Source: JBAXPV01 sp037132075 (lineage in GTDB: Bacteria; Bacteroidota; Bacteroidia; Bacteroidales; CAIXZF01). Taken from it: a stretch of DNA of 40,605 nt. Below the pieces are notes generated by a model. It was not told the origin of the DNA. It saw only the letters and a program-made list of their open reading frames with translations, and searched no databases. The position numbers were made by a program, and so were the translations under genes. This document shows, piece by piece, positions 8,939 through 17,305 of the stretch. Each line of letters starts with the position of its first letter. The stretch's first letter is position 1. The DNA is taken from the NCBI GenBank assembly GCA_037132075.1, contig JBAXPV010000034.1, positions 1 through 40,605 on the forward strand, given 5' to 3'.

Positions 8939-9403
8939 ATGGCTCCTGAACTCGAAGCAATTGTTAGCCAATATCCCCGTCATCAACGAGATAAATTATT
9001 ACCTATCCTGGATGAAGTCCAAAAATTATTTGGCTATCTGTCTGAAGAATCTGTTGCGGGTATCGGGCATTACTTTGGTTTACCCACGAGTAAAATATAT
9101 GGCGTAGCTACTTTTTATGATCATTATCGTTTTACGGCACAGGGGAAATTTCACCTTCGTTTATGTTTTGGCACCTCATGTCATCTTAGCGAACATGGCA
9201 AGATACTGGAAGTCATAGAGAAATGTCTTTTGATAAAACCTGGTGAAGTGAGCCGCGACGGCATGTTTAGCCTGGAACTTGCCCCTTGCATGGGCGCCTG
9301 CGGGCTCGGGCCTGTACTCCTGGTTAATGAAGAATACCACACTCAGATGAACCCGGAAGCATTTTTAAAGCTTGCAGAATCACTCAAATCATTTTCCTTT
9401 TAA
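8939..9403 (+). CDS. NuoE-like [2Fe-2S] subunit of NAD-linked [FeFe]-hydrogenase
   Basis: A 154-residue protein of the NuoE / HydC family. The N-terminal helical part (about 1-70) has the family's FGYL and YGVATFYDHY signatures, and the thioredoxin-fold part binds a [2Fe-2S] cluster through C76, C81, C117 and C121 (CFGTSC and CMGAC). Length is normal for the family. In trimeric [FeFe]-hydrogenases this subunit is the smallest and passes electrons to or from the flavin subunit. It is the first gene of the plus-strand run, 2 bases ahead of the NuoF-like gene, and directly behind the predicted promoter and Rex palindromes. The product should be cytoplasmic. Confidence 0.93.
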   Translation: MAPELEAIVSQYPRHQRDKLLPILDEVQKLFGYLSEESVAGIGHYFGLPTSKIYGVATFYDHYRFTAQGKFHLRLCFGTSCHLSEHGKILEVIEKCLLIKPGEVSRDGMFSLELAPCMGACGLGPVLLVNEEYHTQMNPEAFLKLAESLKSFSF

Positions 9404-9405
9404 GC

Positions 9406-11355
9406 ATGACAAACGAAAGGTCCTACATATTTCGTCAATTACTTCGACAATATGCCGACTTCCCTACCCTGTCGTTTGCTAATGACAACGAACTGATTAA
9501 CCTGGCGAAAATCAGAAAAGAAAGCCTGGAAAAACCAATGATATATGTTGGAATGGGGAGCTGCGGGCAGATCGCCGGAGCCAGGGAAACGGAACAGGCT
9601 TTGATAGACTACCTTAAACTTCATGAGATTGAAGCGGAACTTCACAGGGTCGGCTGCCTGGGAATTTGTAGCCAGGAACCCCTCGTTGATGTCCAACTCC
9701 CGGGAAAAGCCCGTATCTGTTTTTCAAAGGTCACGCCTGACCTGGTGCCTGACATCCTGGGTGCAATTTTCAGTAACAATATCCCCATTGAACATACTTT
9801 AGGACAATACCGGACTACTTATGCAGAACCCTGGCCGAAAGTACCCTATTGGGATGAACACAGGTTTTTTAAGAAACAAAAGCGAATCATACTGGAACAT
9901 TGTGGCGTCCTGGTTCCCGATGATATCGAACAATTTATTGTTCATGGCGGATACCTTAGTTTTGTCAAAGCGATATTGAGCTACCGTCCTGAGCAGATCT
10001 GCGACCTCATAGAACGGGTCAATTTAAGAGGCAGAGGTGGCAGTGGTTTTCCAACAGCTATTAAATGGCGAACCGCACTAAATACTGCCGGAGAGCAGAA
10101 GTTTTTAATCTGTAATGCTGACGAGAGTGACCCGGGTGCCTTCATGGGGCGAACCTTGCTTGAAGGTTCTCCGCATAAAGTAATCGAAGGGATGGCTATT
10201 GCTGCCTATGCCATAGGAGCTACTAAAGCCATTCTCTTTGTCCGTAAAGAATATTCAAACGCCATTGACAGTTTTAATGCTGCCCTAAAACAGGCCCGCA
10301 CCTATGGCCTACTGGGATCTGATATCCTCGGTAGCGGCTTTGACCTGACCATTTCTATCCGGATTTCCCCCGGGGCATTCGTTTGCGGGGAAGAAACCGC
10401 ACTCATTAGCTCTATCGAAGGAAGAAGGGGGATGCCACGGAATAAACCACCATATCCTGCAGTGCAAGGCCTTTTTGGGATGCCTACTGTCGTAAACAAC
10501 CTTGAAACACTCGCGTTGGTACCTACCATTCTCTCCCGGGACGGTCTTGAGAGCGAATTCAATAATAGTGTACACTTCCCCGCAACCAAGGTAATCGCAT
10601 TAGCAGGAAAGTCAGTAAACCAAGGCATTGCAGAAATTCCGCTTGGCATAAGTCTTCGTGAGATCATTTACGGTATTGGCGGGGGCATCAGGGATGAAAA
10701 GGCCTTCAAGTCGGCTCACCTGAGTGGTCCAACAGGCTATTCTCTTGGTCCTGAAAGTATGGACTTAGCCTATGACTTCGATAGTCTGAAGGCAGCCGGC
10801 GCATCAATTGGTTCAGGGGGAATCACTGTCCTGGACGAAAACGATTGCATGCTGGACCTGGCAAAATATTTTATGTGTTTCCTGGTAAAAGAGAGCTGTG
10901 GCAAATGTATTCCTTGCCGTGAAGGGACATCCCGTATGGCAGAGATACTGGAAGACATCACCCGCAGGCCACGGCATGAAAGTGGGCATGAAACTTTGGA
11001 ACGATTCAAAGGAGTGATGCAATTAGAAGATCTTGCAGCGGTCATCAGGGATACTTCTTTATGTGGACTTGGCAGAAATGCGTCGAATGCAATCCTTAGC
11101 AGCCTCAGCTTGTTTCGTGAGGAATATGAAGAGCACATCTTTGAACGGAAATGTAAAGCAGGTGTTTGTACGCACTTACGAACCTATGCCATTGATATTG
11201 ACAAATGTACAGGATGTGCCCTCTGTGCCAGGAAATGTCCTGAAGCGGCCATCATCGGAACCCCTAACTTTCCACATTTCATCGTGGAAGAGAAATGTAC
11301 AGGATGCGGAATCTGTTTCGAAACATGCAAATTCGTAGCCATAAATATCATATAA
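9406..11355 (+). CDS. NuoF-like FMN/NAD(H)-binding subunit (HydB-type) of [FeFe]-hydrogenase
   Basis: A 649-residue flavoprotein of the HydB/NuoF type. An N-terminal thioredoxin-like [2Fe-2S] segment has C53, C84 and C88. The NAD(H)/FMN core starts with GRGGSGFPTAIKW (209-221) and includes CNADESDPG (236-244). A SLBB-like region follows, then the SCGKCIPCREGT 4Fe-4S motif, and the C-terminus carries two ferredoxin clusters (CTGCALCARKCP and CTGCGICFETC). This is the domain order of the flavin subunit of bifurcating hydrogenases and of NADP-reducing hydrogenases, so it would exchange electrons between NAD(H), the hydrogenase subunit and possibly ferredoxin. Whether it truly bifurcates cannot be read from sequence alone. 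Gaps to its neighbours are 2 and 6 bases. Confidence 0.92.
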   Translation: MTNERSYIFRQLLRQYADFPTLSFANDNELINLAKIRKESLEKPMIYVGMGSCGQIAGARETEQALIDYLKLHEIEAELHRVGCLGICSQEPLVDVQLPGKARICFSKVTPDLVPDILGAIFSNNIPIEHTLGQYRTTYAEPWPKVPYWDEHRFFKKQKRIILEHCGVLVPDDIEQFIVHGGYLSFVKAILSYRPEQICDLIERVNLRGRGGSGFPTAIKWRTALNTAGEQKFLICNADESDPGAFMGRTLLEGSPHKVIEGMAIAAYAIGATKAILFVRKEYSNAIDSFNAALKQARTYGLLGSDILGSGFDLTISIRISPGAFVCGEETALISSIEGRRGMPRNKPPYPAVQGLFGMPTVVNNLETLALVPTILSRDGLESEFNNSVHFPATKVIALAGKSVNQGIAEIPLGISLREIIYGIGGGIRDEKAFKSAHLSGPTGYSLGPESMDLAYDFDSLKAAGASIGSGGITVLDENDCMLDLAKYFMCFLVKESCGKCIPCREGTSRMAEILEDITRRPRHESGHETLERFKGVMQLEDLAAVIRDTSLCGLGRNASNAILSSLSLFREEYEEHIFERKCKAGVCTHLRTYAIDIDKCTGCALCARKCPEAAIIGTPNFPHFIVEEKCTGCGICFETCKFVAINII

Positions 11356-11361
11356 GCTATA

Positions 11362-13083
11362 ATGGTAAACCTTGAGGTAAATAACAAACAGATCAAAGCC
11401 AGGAGAGGTGATACCATACTCAGCGCCCTGCTTGAAAATGGGATCCACGTTCCTACATTGTGTCATCTGCCTGAGCTTGAGGCAAGTGGTGCTTGCCGAA
11501 TGTGTGTAGTCGAAGTGGAAGGAAAAGAATTCCTGATTCCCTCCTGCGCTCACCCTGTTGAAGAAAACATGAAGATACTGACTCATTCACCAAGGGTCAT
11601 CCGGGCTCGTAAAACGCTCACAGAGTTACTTTTAGCCAATCATCCCGATGATTGTCTTTTTTGCCCGAGAAATGAAAACTGTGAATTACAGCAACTCTCT
11701 GCCAGTCTTAATATCAACGAACGCCGCTTCCCGGGCAGCAAAGGCAGATCGAAACTGGATCAGAGTTGTGTCAGTATGGTCAGAGACCCAGGCAAGTGCA
11801 TCCTTTGTGGACGTTGTGTAAGAAGCTGTGAGGAGATCGTCGGCAACGCAACATTTGACTTCCTGCGCCGTGGCGATAAGACTTCAGTTGGAACTTGTTT
11901 TAATAAACCTTTGAACCTGAGCAATTGTGTCTTTTGCGGACAGTGTCTTTTGGTATGCCCTACTGCTGCCTTACGCGAAAAAGACAATGTTCAATATGTC
12001 ATGGAAGCCCTGCACAATCCTGAATTACACACCGTGATTCAGGTAGATCCGGGGGTATTAATTACCCTATGCGAAGAATTTGGAAGCAAAGCTGGCAAAA
12101 CCATGAACGGAGCTCTTACCCATGTCCTTCATAAACTCGGGTTCGACAAAGTCTTCGACACAGGACTTGGCAACGATTTATTTATCAAAGAGATCATGTT
12201 TGAGCTTGCTGACCGTATAGAAAAGGGTACGTCTTTACCCCTGATTATGGGAAATTGCCCTGGCTGGGTAAAATTTGCTGAGCAAAACTTCAGTGACATA
12301 TTTTCTCTTTTCTCTAAACTGAAATCACCCCAGCAGTTATTGGGGAACCTGATAAAAAGACACTACAGTGAAACGGCTGAAATCTCACCTGAACATATTT
12401 TCTCTGTATCCGTAACAACTTGTCCGGCAAAGAAATACGAAGCCCAGCGTGAGGAAATGCTCGAAGGAGCTTTTCCTGAAGTCGATGCGGTTCTGACAAG
12501 CCGGGAATTGGCCCGCTTAATCAGGCTAAACGGTCTTGACCTCCGCCAGGGCGGACATGAACACATGGATGCTCCCTACGATCGCCGAAGCAGCGCGGCA
12601 TCCCTGATGTGTGCTTCAGGCGGCACTGCCGAAGCAGTTTTAAGAACTTATGCCAACTATCACAAACAAGCTGATAGCTTTCCAGGGAAGATCACTAAAC
12701 TTAGAGGCTCTAAAGACCGGAAGGAGTTTAAGATTGAAATCAACAACATTGAAATAGGTGTCGCCGTCGCCAATGGACTAAAAGCTGCCCGCCAAATGAT
12801 CGGAGAAATTCAAAAGGGCAGAACCGATCTTCATCTTATTGAAGTGATGGTATGCCCCGGAGGATGTATCAATGGTGGCGGACAACCCTTTTATCATGAC
12901 CCGGAAACCCTTGCCTTGCGGGTAAGAGCCTTACATGAATCCGATGAAAAAGATCCGATCAATATTCCGGATAAAAACATCATGCTGAATCGTATCTATG
13001 AGACTTACCTTCTGAAAGATGATCAAAATACTGAGTATAGCAATCTTTATCATGACATGAAAACCAGAACAGTACTGTTATGA
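11362..13083 (+). CDS. HydA-like [FeFe]-hydrogenase subunit with altered active-site motifs
   Basis: A 573-residue protein with the full electron-transfer set of HydA: a [2Fe-2S] domain (C34, C45, C48, C62), a His-ligated 4Fe-4S site (H94, C98, C101, C107), two ferredoxin clusters (C146/149/152/156 and C189/192/195/199), then the H-cluster domain. The four H-cluster cysteines are C299, C354, C498 and C502. The motifs are unusual: the usual TSCCPGW is MGNCPGW, the usual MPCTAKK is TTCPAKK, and GGVMEAALR is GGTAEAVLR; the third motif, VMVCPGGCINGGG, is normal. By alignment with the Clostridium enzyme CpI (numbering from memory), C299 becomes Asn298 and E279 becomes Ile278, both in the proton path, while E282, R286 and S319 equivalents remain. 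It overlaps the next gene by 4 bases. It is the expected catalytic subunit of the NAD-linked complex, but its activity may be reduced or biased. Confidence 0.9.
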   Translation: MVNLEVNNKQIKARRGDTILSALLENGIHVPTLCHLPELEASGACRMCVVEVEGKEFLIPSCAHPVEENMKILTHSPRVIRARKTLTELLLANHPDDCLFCPRNENCELQQLSASLNINERRFPGSKGRSKLDQSCVSMVRDPGKCILCGRCVRSCEEIVGNATFDFLRRGDKTSVGTCFNKPLNLSNCVFCGQCLLVCPTAALREKDNVQYVMEALHNPELHTVIQVDPGVLITLCEEFGSKAGKTMNGALTHVLHKLGFDKVFDTGLGNDLFIKEIMFELADRIEKGTSLPLIMGNCPGWVKFAEQNFSDIFSLFSKLKSPQQLLGNLIKRHYSETAEISPEHIFSVSVTTCPAKKYEAQREEMLEGAFPEVDAVLTSRELARLIRLNGLDLRQGGHEHMDAPYDRRSSAASLMCASGGTAEAVLRTYANYHKQADSFPGKITKLRGSKDRKEFKIEINNIEIGVAVANGLKAARQMIGEIQKGRTDLHLIEVMVCPGGCINGGGQPFYHDPETLALRVRALHESDEKDPINIPDKNIMLNRIYETYLLKDDQNTEYSNLYHDMKTRTVLL

Positions 13084-15086
13084 CAGAAGGACCATACGCA
13101 GCCGGGCCTACGAGGCGACAATTGGTATTCACTGTAAAAGACAGGTGCAGAGTCTGTTACACTTGTTTGCGCGAATGTCCGGCCAAGGCGATTAAGATCA
13201 GCAATGGCCAGGCAGAAGTGATTCACGAAAGATGTATCGGCTGCGGTAATTGCGTAAAAGTCTGTAGTCAGGATGCCAAAGTCTACCTGAGAGAAACTGC
13301 TGAAGTGAATCAACTGTTAAAAAAAGAGAAGCTGGTTATTGCTTGTGTTGCACCAAGTTTTCCTGCAGAATTCATAGAATTAAACAACTACCAGGATCTG
13401 GTTGGGATGATCAGGGCGCTTGGGTTTAGCCATGTCACTGAAGTGTCATTTGGTGCCGACATGGTCGCGAAGGAGTATAAAAAACTCATGGAAAACAAAC
13501 AATCACAGGCACATATCTCTTCCGACTGCCCTGCCATCGTATATTTCATCGAGCATTACTTCCCCGACCTGGTGCCCTATCTTGCCCCTATCGTTTCACC
13601 GATGGTTGCCATGGCCCGCATCGTAAGAAAGCGATATGGCCATCACGCCCGTGTGGTTTTTATCGGGCCTTGTATTTCTAAAAAAGCTGAAACCAACGAG
13701 GTTGACCATGTACTAACTTTCAGAGAGTTACGAGAACTGCTTGCCCAATCAGGAATATGCCCTTCCAACATCACGCCTTCCGATTTTGATCCGCCCTTTG
13801 GAGGGAAAGGTTCTATCTTCCCTATAAGCGGTGGCTTACTCCAAACCTCAGAGGTAAATATAGACCTTTGCGAAGGGGATATCCTGGTGACTGAAGGTCG
13901 CATCAACATCCGTGATGCTATCAAAGAATTTGAAGATGGGATGATCAGTACGAGTCATCTTGAATTATTATGCTGTGAAGGATGTATCATGGGACCTGGC
14001 ATGTCACCTGACGGGAAGAAATTCTCGAGACGAAATCACATCAGCCGCTATGTCCATAACAAACTCAACAATTTCGACGAAGCCCTTCACCGGGAAGAAA
14101 TTGCATCTTATCGCCAACTTAATCTGACCCAGAAATTCGCAGAAAAAGACCGACGGATTTCGCGTCCTGACAAAGAGGCAATCCAGGAAATCTTGCTTTC
14201 CATGGGTAAAAAAGGCCCTGTTGACTTATTGAATTGTGGCGCTTGCGGCTATGATAACTGCGAAGAGCATGCGATTGCTATAATCCAGGGACTTGCCGAG
14301 AACGAGATGTGCCTGCCCTATGCCATCGAGAAACTTCACAAATACATCAATAAGCTGAACGTTTCGAACGAAAAGCTAGCCTCTGCCCAACTTGCGCTTC
14401 AACAATCAGAGAAGCTGGCCTCCATGGGACAATTGAGTGCCGGAATCGCTCATGAACTGAACAACCCCCTCGGCGTTATTACGATGTATTCAAACATCCT
14501 CATGGATGAAGCAGGGATCGAAAACCCGATCCACAAAGACCTTGAACTCATCGTGGAACAAGCTGACCGTTGCAAAAAGATAGTTGGCGGCTTATTAAAT
14601 TTCGCCCGCAAGAACCAAGTCAATATAACAGAGGTCAATATAAATTTATTGATGGATCGCTGTCTAAGTTCCATCATCATTCCTCAGAATGTAAAAATAG
14701 CTGTGACTCCTTTGGATGAGTTTCCATATGGGGACATTGATGCTGACCAGATGACCCAGGTTATTACGAATCTTTTGAAAAATGCAATCGAAGCAATGCC
14801 TGAAGGCGGTGAAATCAAAATCATTATTGAAGGAAATGAGCAGGAACTTGTTTTCTCAATCCAGGATAATGGCGGCGGGATACATCCGGATGACATGAAT
14901 AAATTGTTCACCCCATTCTTCACCACAAAAGGGATTGGAAAGGGCACAGGACTCGGCTTACCAATCGTTTACGGAATCGTAAAAATGCACAAAGGAAATG
15001 TGACTGTTGTTTCAAACAATGACCCACGCAAAGGACCTACCGGGACCATATTCAGGATAAATCTACCCCGGCAGGGATGCAAATAA
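13080..15086 (+). CDS. sensory [FeFe]-hydrogenase fused to a histidine kinase
   Basis: A 668-residue fusion. Residues 1-65 hold two 4Fe-4S motifs (C23/26/29/33 and C52/55/58/62). An H-cluster domain follows (about 85-360) with C150 (SSDCPAIV), C198 (GPCISKKAE), C299 and C302 (CEGCIMGPG). A further 4Fe-4S domain uses C386, C389, C394 and C411. After a coiled coil comes a histidine kinase: H-box H458 (GIAHELNNPLG), N-box about 568, D597 in DNGGG and GKGTGLGL (620-627). No transmembrane segments are seen, so this is a cytoplasmic kinase. The proton-shuttle cysteine is Asp149. The natural reading is that H2 or redox state at the H-cluster controls autophosphorylation. It overlaps the HydA-like gene by 4 bases and is followed by a receiver, so the cognate partner is close by. 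Confidence 0.9.
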   Translation: MTEGPYAAGPTRRQLVFTVKDRCRVCYTCLRECPAKAIKISNGQAEVIHERCIGCGNCVKVCSQDAKVYLRETAEVNQLLKKEKLVIACVAPSFPAEFIELNNYQDLVGMIRALGFSHVTEVSFGADMVAKEYKKLMENKQSQAHISSDCPAIVYFIEHYFPDLVPYLAPIVSPMVAMARIVRKRYGHHARVVFIGPCISKKAETNEVDHVLTFRELRELLAQSGICPSNITPSDFDPPFGGKGSIFPISGGLLQTSEVNIDLCEGDILVTEGRINIRDAIKEFEDGMISTSHLELLCCEGCIMGPGMSPDGKKFSRRNHISRYVHNKLNNFDEALHREEIASYRQLNLTQKFAEKDRRISRPDKEAIQEILLSMGKKGPVDLLNCGACGYDNCEEHAIAIIQGLAENEMCLPYAIEKLHKYINKLNVSNEKLASAQLALQQSEKLASMGQLSAGIAHELNNPLGVITMYSNILMDEAGIENPIHKDLELIVEQADRCKKIVGGLLNFARKNQVNITEVNINLLMDRCLSSIIIPQNVKIAVTPLDEFPYGDIDADQMTQVITNLLKNAIEAMPEGGEIKIIIEGNEQELVFSIQDNGGGIHPDDMNKLFTPFFTTKGIGKGTGLGLPIVYGIVKMHKGNVTVVSNNDPRKGPTGTIFRINLPRQGCK

Positions 15087-15097
15087 GACCCAATATC

Positions 15098-15496
15098 ATG
15101 ACTGAATTAAAAACAATATTAATCACAGACGATGACCCCGATTATCTTTTCCAGATGAAATTAAAAGTGGAAAAAATGGGTTTCAACGTAATCCCTGCAG
15201 AAGGGCAGAAAGAAGCAGAACGCATCCTCGAATCGGTGAAACCTGATCTAGCCATCTTAGACCTGATGATGGAAACAGAGGACAGCGGATTTGTCCTTGC
15301 CTACAAGCTGAAGAAAAAATACCCTGATGTCCCTGTAATTATTGCGACTGCTGTGGCTGCTGAAACAGGAATGCATTTTGAGACTGGCGCCAGCGGAAAC
15401 AGAAACTGGATCAAAGCCGACCTCTTCCTTGACAAAGGAATTCGCTCAGAACAACTTCATAAAGAGATCAAACGACTTTTACATATTCTTGATTAA
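15098..15496 (+). CDS. stand-alone response-regulator receiver protein
   Basis: A 132-residue receiver domain with no output domain. Key residues: acidic pair D11-D12, phospho-acceptor D55 (LAILDLMM), T84 and K113 (LDKG). The loop between T84 and K113 is longer than usual and carries a GMHFETGASGNRNW segment that I do not recognise. I choose the ATG at 15098 because the receiver begins directly after it; an in-frame ATG at 15077 would overlap the kinase gene by 10 bases. It is the likely phosphate acceptor from the hydrogenase-kinase fusion upstream, and could act as a CheY-like or relay protein. Confidence 0.87.
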   Translation: MTELKTILITDDDPDYLFQMKLKVEKMGFNVIPAEGQKEAERILESVKPDLAILDLMMETEDSGFVLAYKLKKKYPDVPVIIATAVAAETGMHFETGASGNRNWIKADLFLDKGIRSEQLHKEIKRLLHILD

Positions 15497-15504
15497 ACCC
15501 GAAC

Positions 15505-16626
15505 ATGCCTACTTTCAAATTATTGGTGGTTGATGATGAACCTGGAATTCGTTCCGGTACAAAAAGGATCTTGCAAAATTTCAAGGTAGATTATCCATTT
15601 ATGGAAGAACAGGTTGATTTCGAGATATTTGAAGCGGCCTCCGGAGAGGAAGCGCTGGAAATCATTGACAGTCAGACACCTGACATCATCCTTCTTGACA
15701 ACAAATTACCTGGAATTCAAGGTGTTGAGGTTCTTGAAAACATTAAAAACAGGAAACTTGACATCCTGGTGGTGATGATCACCTCTTACGCTTCTCTTGA
15801 ACTTGCCGTAAAAGCAACCCGCGACGGAGCCTTTGATTTCATTCCAAAACCATTTACACCCCAGGAACTGAGGTCATCACTTGAAAATATCACAAAACAA
15901 CTTTTTTTACGCCGGATGACCCAAAAACTCCGGGTTGAAGGAAAACATATCCGCTTCCAGTTTCTTTCGGTTTTGTCACATGAATTAAAATCTCCATTAA
16001 ATGCCATCGAAGGTTATCTAAAAATCATAAAAGACAAAGAATTCGGTAATGAAGTAGACAATTACCATGAAATTTTAGACAGATCACTCGACAGAATCAA
16101 AGGAATGCGGGTTTTAATCCTCGACCTGCTCGACCTGACTCGAATTGAGAGTGGAAAGACGACAAAAGAATATAAAAATGTCTGTATCAATGAGTTGGCC
16201 CAAAATGCCATCGATACAATGCGTCCTTATTCGATCCAGAAAGATGTGAATCTTTACCTGAATGCAAGTGGTAATTTGTGTTTACAGGCAGACAGCAATG
16301 AGATGCAAATTATCATCAATAACTTGATTACCAACGCTGTAAAATATAACAAACAAGGAGGGCGGGTCGATTGTACCTTAAAATCAGATAAAGAAAACAT
16401 ATATATCATCGTTTCTGACACTGGAATCGGGATTAAACCCGAAGATTTTGATAATATTTTTAATGATTTCGTCAGAATCAAATCTACAGAAACCCGAAAT
16501 ATTTCAGGTAGTGGCCTGGGCCTCAGCATTGTAAAAAAAATTGTTGAACTTTACAATGGGAAAATTCATGTAAAAAGTACACTTGGAGAAGGAAGTGTTT
16601 TTACAATAACAGTTCCACGTAATTAA
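15505..16626 (+). CDS. receiver-histidine kinase hybrid
   Basis: A 373-residue soluble protein with an N-terminal receiver (about 5-130; phospho-acceptor D65, K115) and a C-terminal histidine kinase (HisKA with H159 in LSHELKSPLNAI; ATPase with D305 in DTGIG and GSGLGL at 335-340). The order receiver-then-kinase is the reverse of the usual hybrid kinase and suggests that phosphorylation of the receiver controls kinase activity. It follows the stand-alone receiver by 8 bases. No DNA-binding output exists in either protein, so the final target of the relay is not in view. No membrane segments are seen. Confidence 0.88.
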   Translation: MPTFKLLVVDDEPGIRSGTKRILQNFKVDYPFMEEQVDFEIFEAASGEEALEIIDSQTPDIILLDNKLPGIQGVEVLENIKNRKLDILVVMITSYASLELAVKATRDGAFDFIPKPFTPQELRSSLENITKQLFLRRMTQKLRVEGKHIRFQFLSVLSHELKSPLNAIEGYLKIIKDKEFGNEVDNYHEILDRSLDRIKGMRVLILDLLDLTRIESGKTTKEYKNVCINELAQNAIDTMRPYSIQKDVNLYLNASGNLCLQADSNEMQIIINNLITNAVKYNKQGGRVDCTLKSDKENIYIIVSDTGIGIKPEDFDNIFNDFVRIKSTETRNISGSGLGLSIVKKIVELYNGKIHVKSTLGEGSVFTITVPRN

Positions 16627-16659
16627 TATTTTATATTTTTAGACTCTAAAAACGGAACG

Positions 16660-17289
16660 ATGAAGAACCTACCAGAAAGAACGATTGAACGCTTAAGCCA
16701 GTATCGTCGGGCGCTGCTTATTTACCTGTCAAAAAATAAACACCATATATTTTCGCATGAATTAGCGGGCTTGTTACATATCACTCCTGTGCAAGTGAGA
16801 CGAGATATTATGCTCATTGGATACTCCGGCACTTTGCGACAAGGTTATGAGATAAAAGAACTGATTGAATTGATCGGCAAGATCATAGATTCTGATGATG
16901 GACAAAAAGTTGCTGTGGTTGGGCTTGGAAACCTGGGAAGGGCCATGATCAGTTATTTTAACGGGAAACGGACGAAACTCACGATAGTGGCGGCCTTTGA
17001 CATCAACCCTGAGAAAGTCAACCGTGTCTATGGTGGAGTCCCTTGTTATCATATTGATATGCTTGGAAAGATCATAAAATCAGAAAACATCAGTATTGCG
17101 ATCATGACTGTACCAGGCTCAGAAGCTGCCCGCGTGACAGAATCTCTGGTGGCAGCTGGCATCAAAGGGATACTCAATTATACACCAACACCGGTCAATG
17201 TGCCTGCGCAGACTTTCCTTCAGGAATATGATATGATCACCTCCCTGGAAAAGATTGCTTATTTCACCAAGTACAACGGACCGGAATAA
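16660..17289 (+). CDS. rex: redox-sensing transcriptional repressor Rex
   Basis: A 209-residue protein with an N-terminal winged helix (about 1-75; PERTIERLSQYRRALL, then a helix with TPVQVRRD) and a Rossmann domain beginning VAVVGLGNLGRA, the NAD(H)-binding glycine motif. Length and motif order are those of Rex, which senses NADH/NAD+ and represses fermentative and hydrogenase genes when NADH is low. It lies inside the hydrogenase operon, 33 bases after the hybrid kinase, and two palindromes matching its operator precede that operon, so negative autoregulation is likely. Confidence 0.95.
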   Translation: MKNLPERTIERLSQYRRALLIYLSKNKHHIFSHELAGLLHITPVQVRRDIMLIGYSGTLRQGYEIKELIELIGKIIDSDDGQKVAVVGLGNLGRAMISYFNGKRTKLTIVAAFDINPEKVNRVYGGVPCYHIDMLGKIIKSENISIAIMTVPGSEAARVTESLVAAGIKGILNYTPTPVNVPAQTFLQEYDMITSLEKIAYFTKYNGPE

Positions 17290-17305
17290 AACGCTTATTA
17301 CTATT

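Noticed and set aside
10302..10667. 121-codon minus-strand frame inside the NuoF-like gene
   Set aside because: Antisense shadow of a well-conserved flavoprotein; no motif of its own.
17255..17305. Upstream RibF start overlapping rex
   Set aside because: The protein aligns with RibF only from MKVFRGL at 17306, and the extension lies in the rex coding end.
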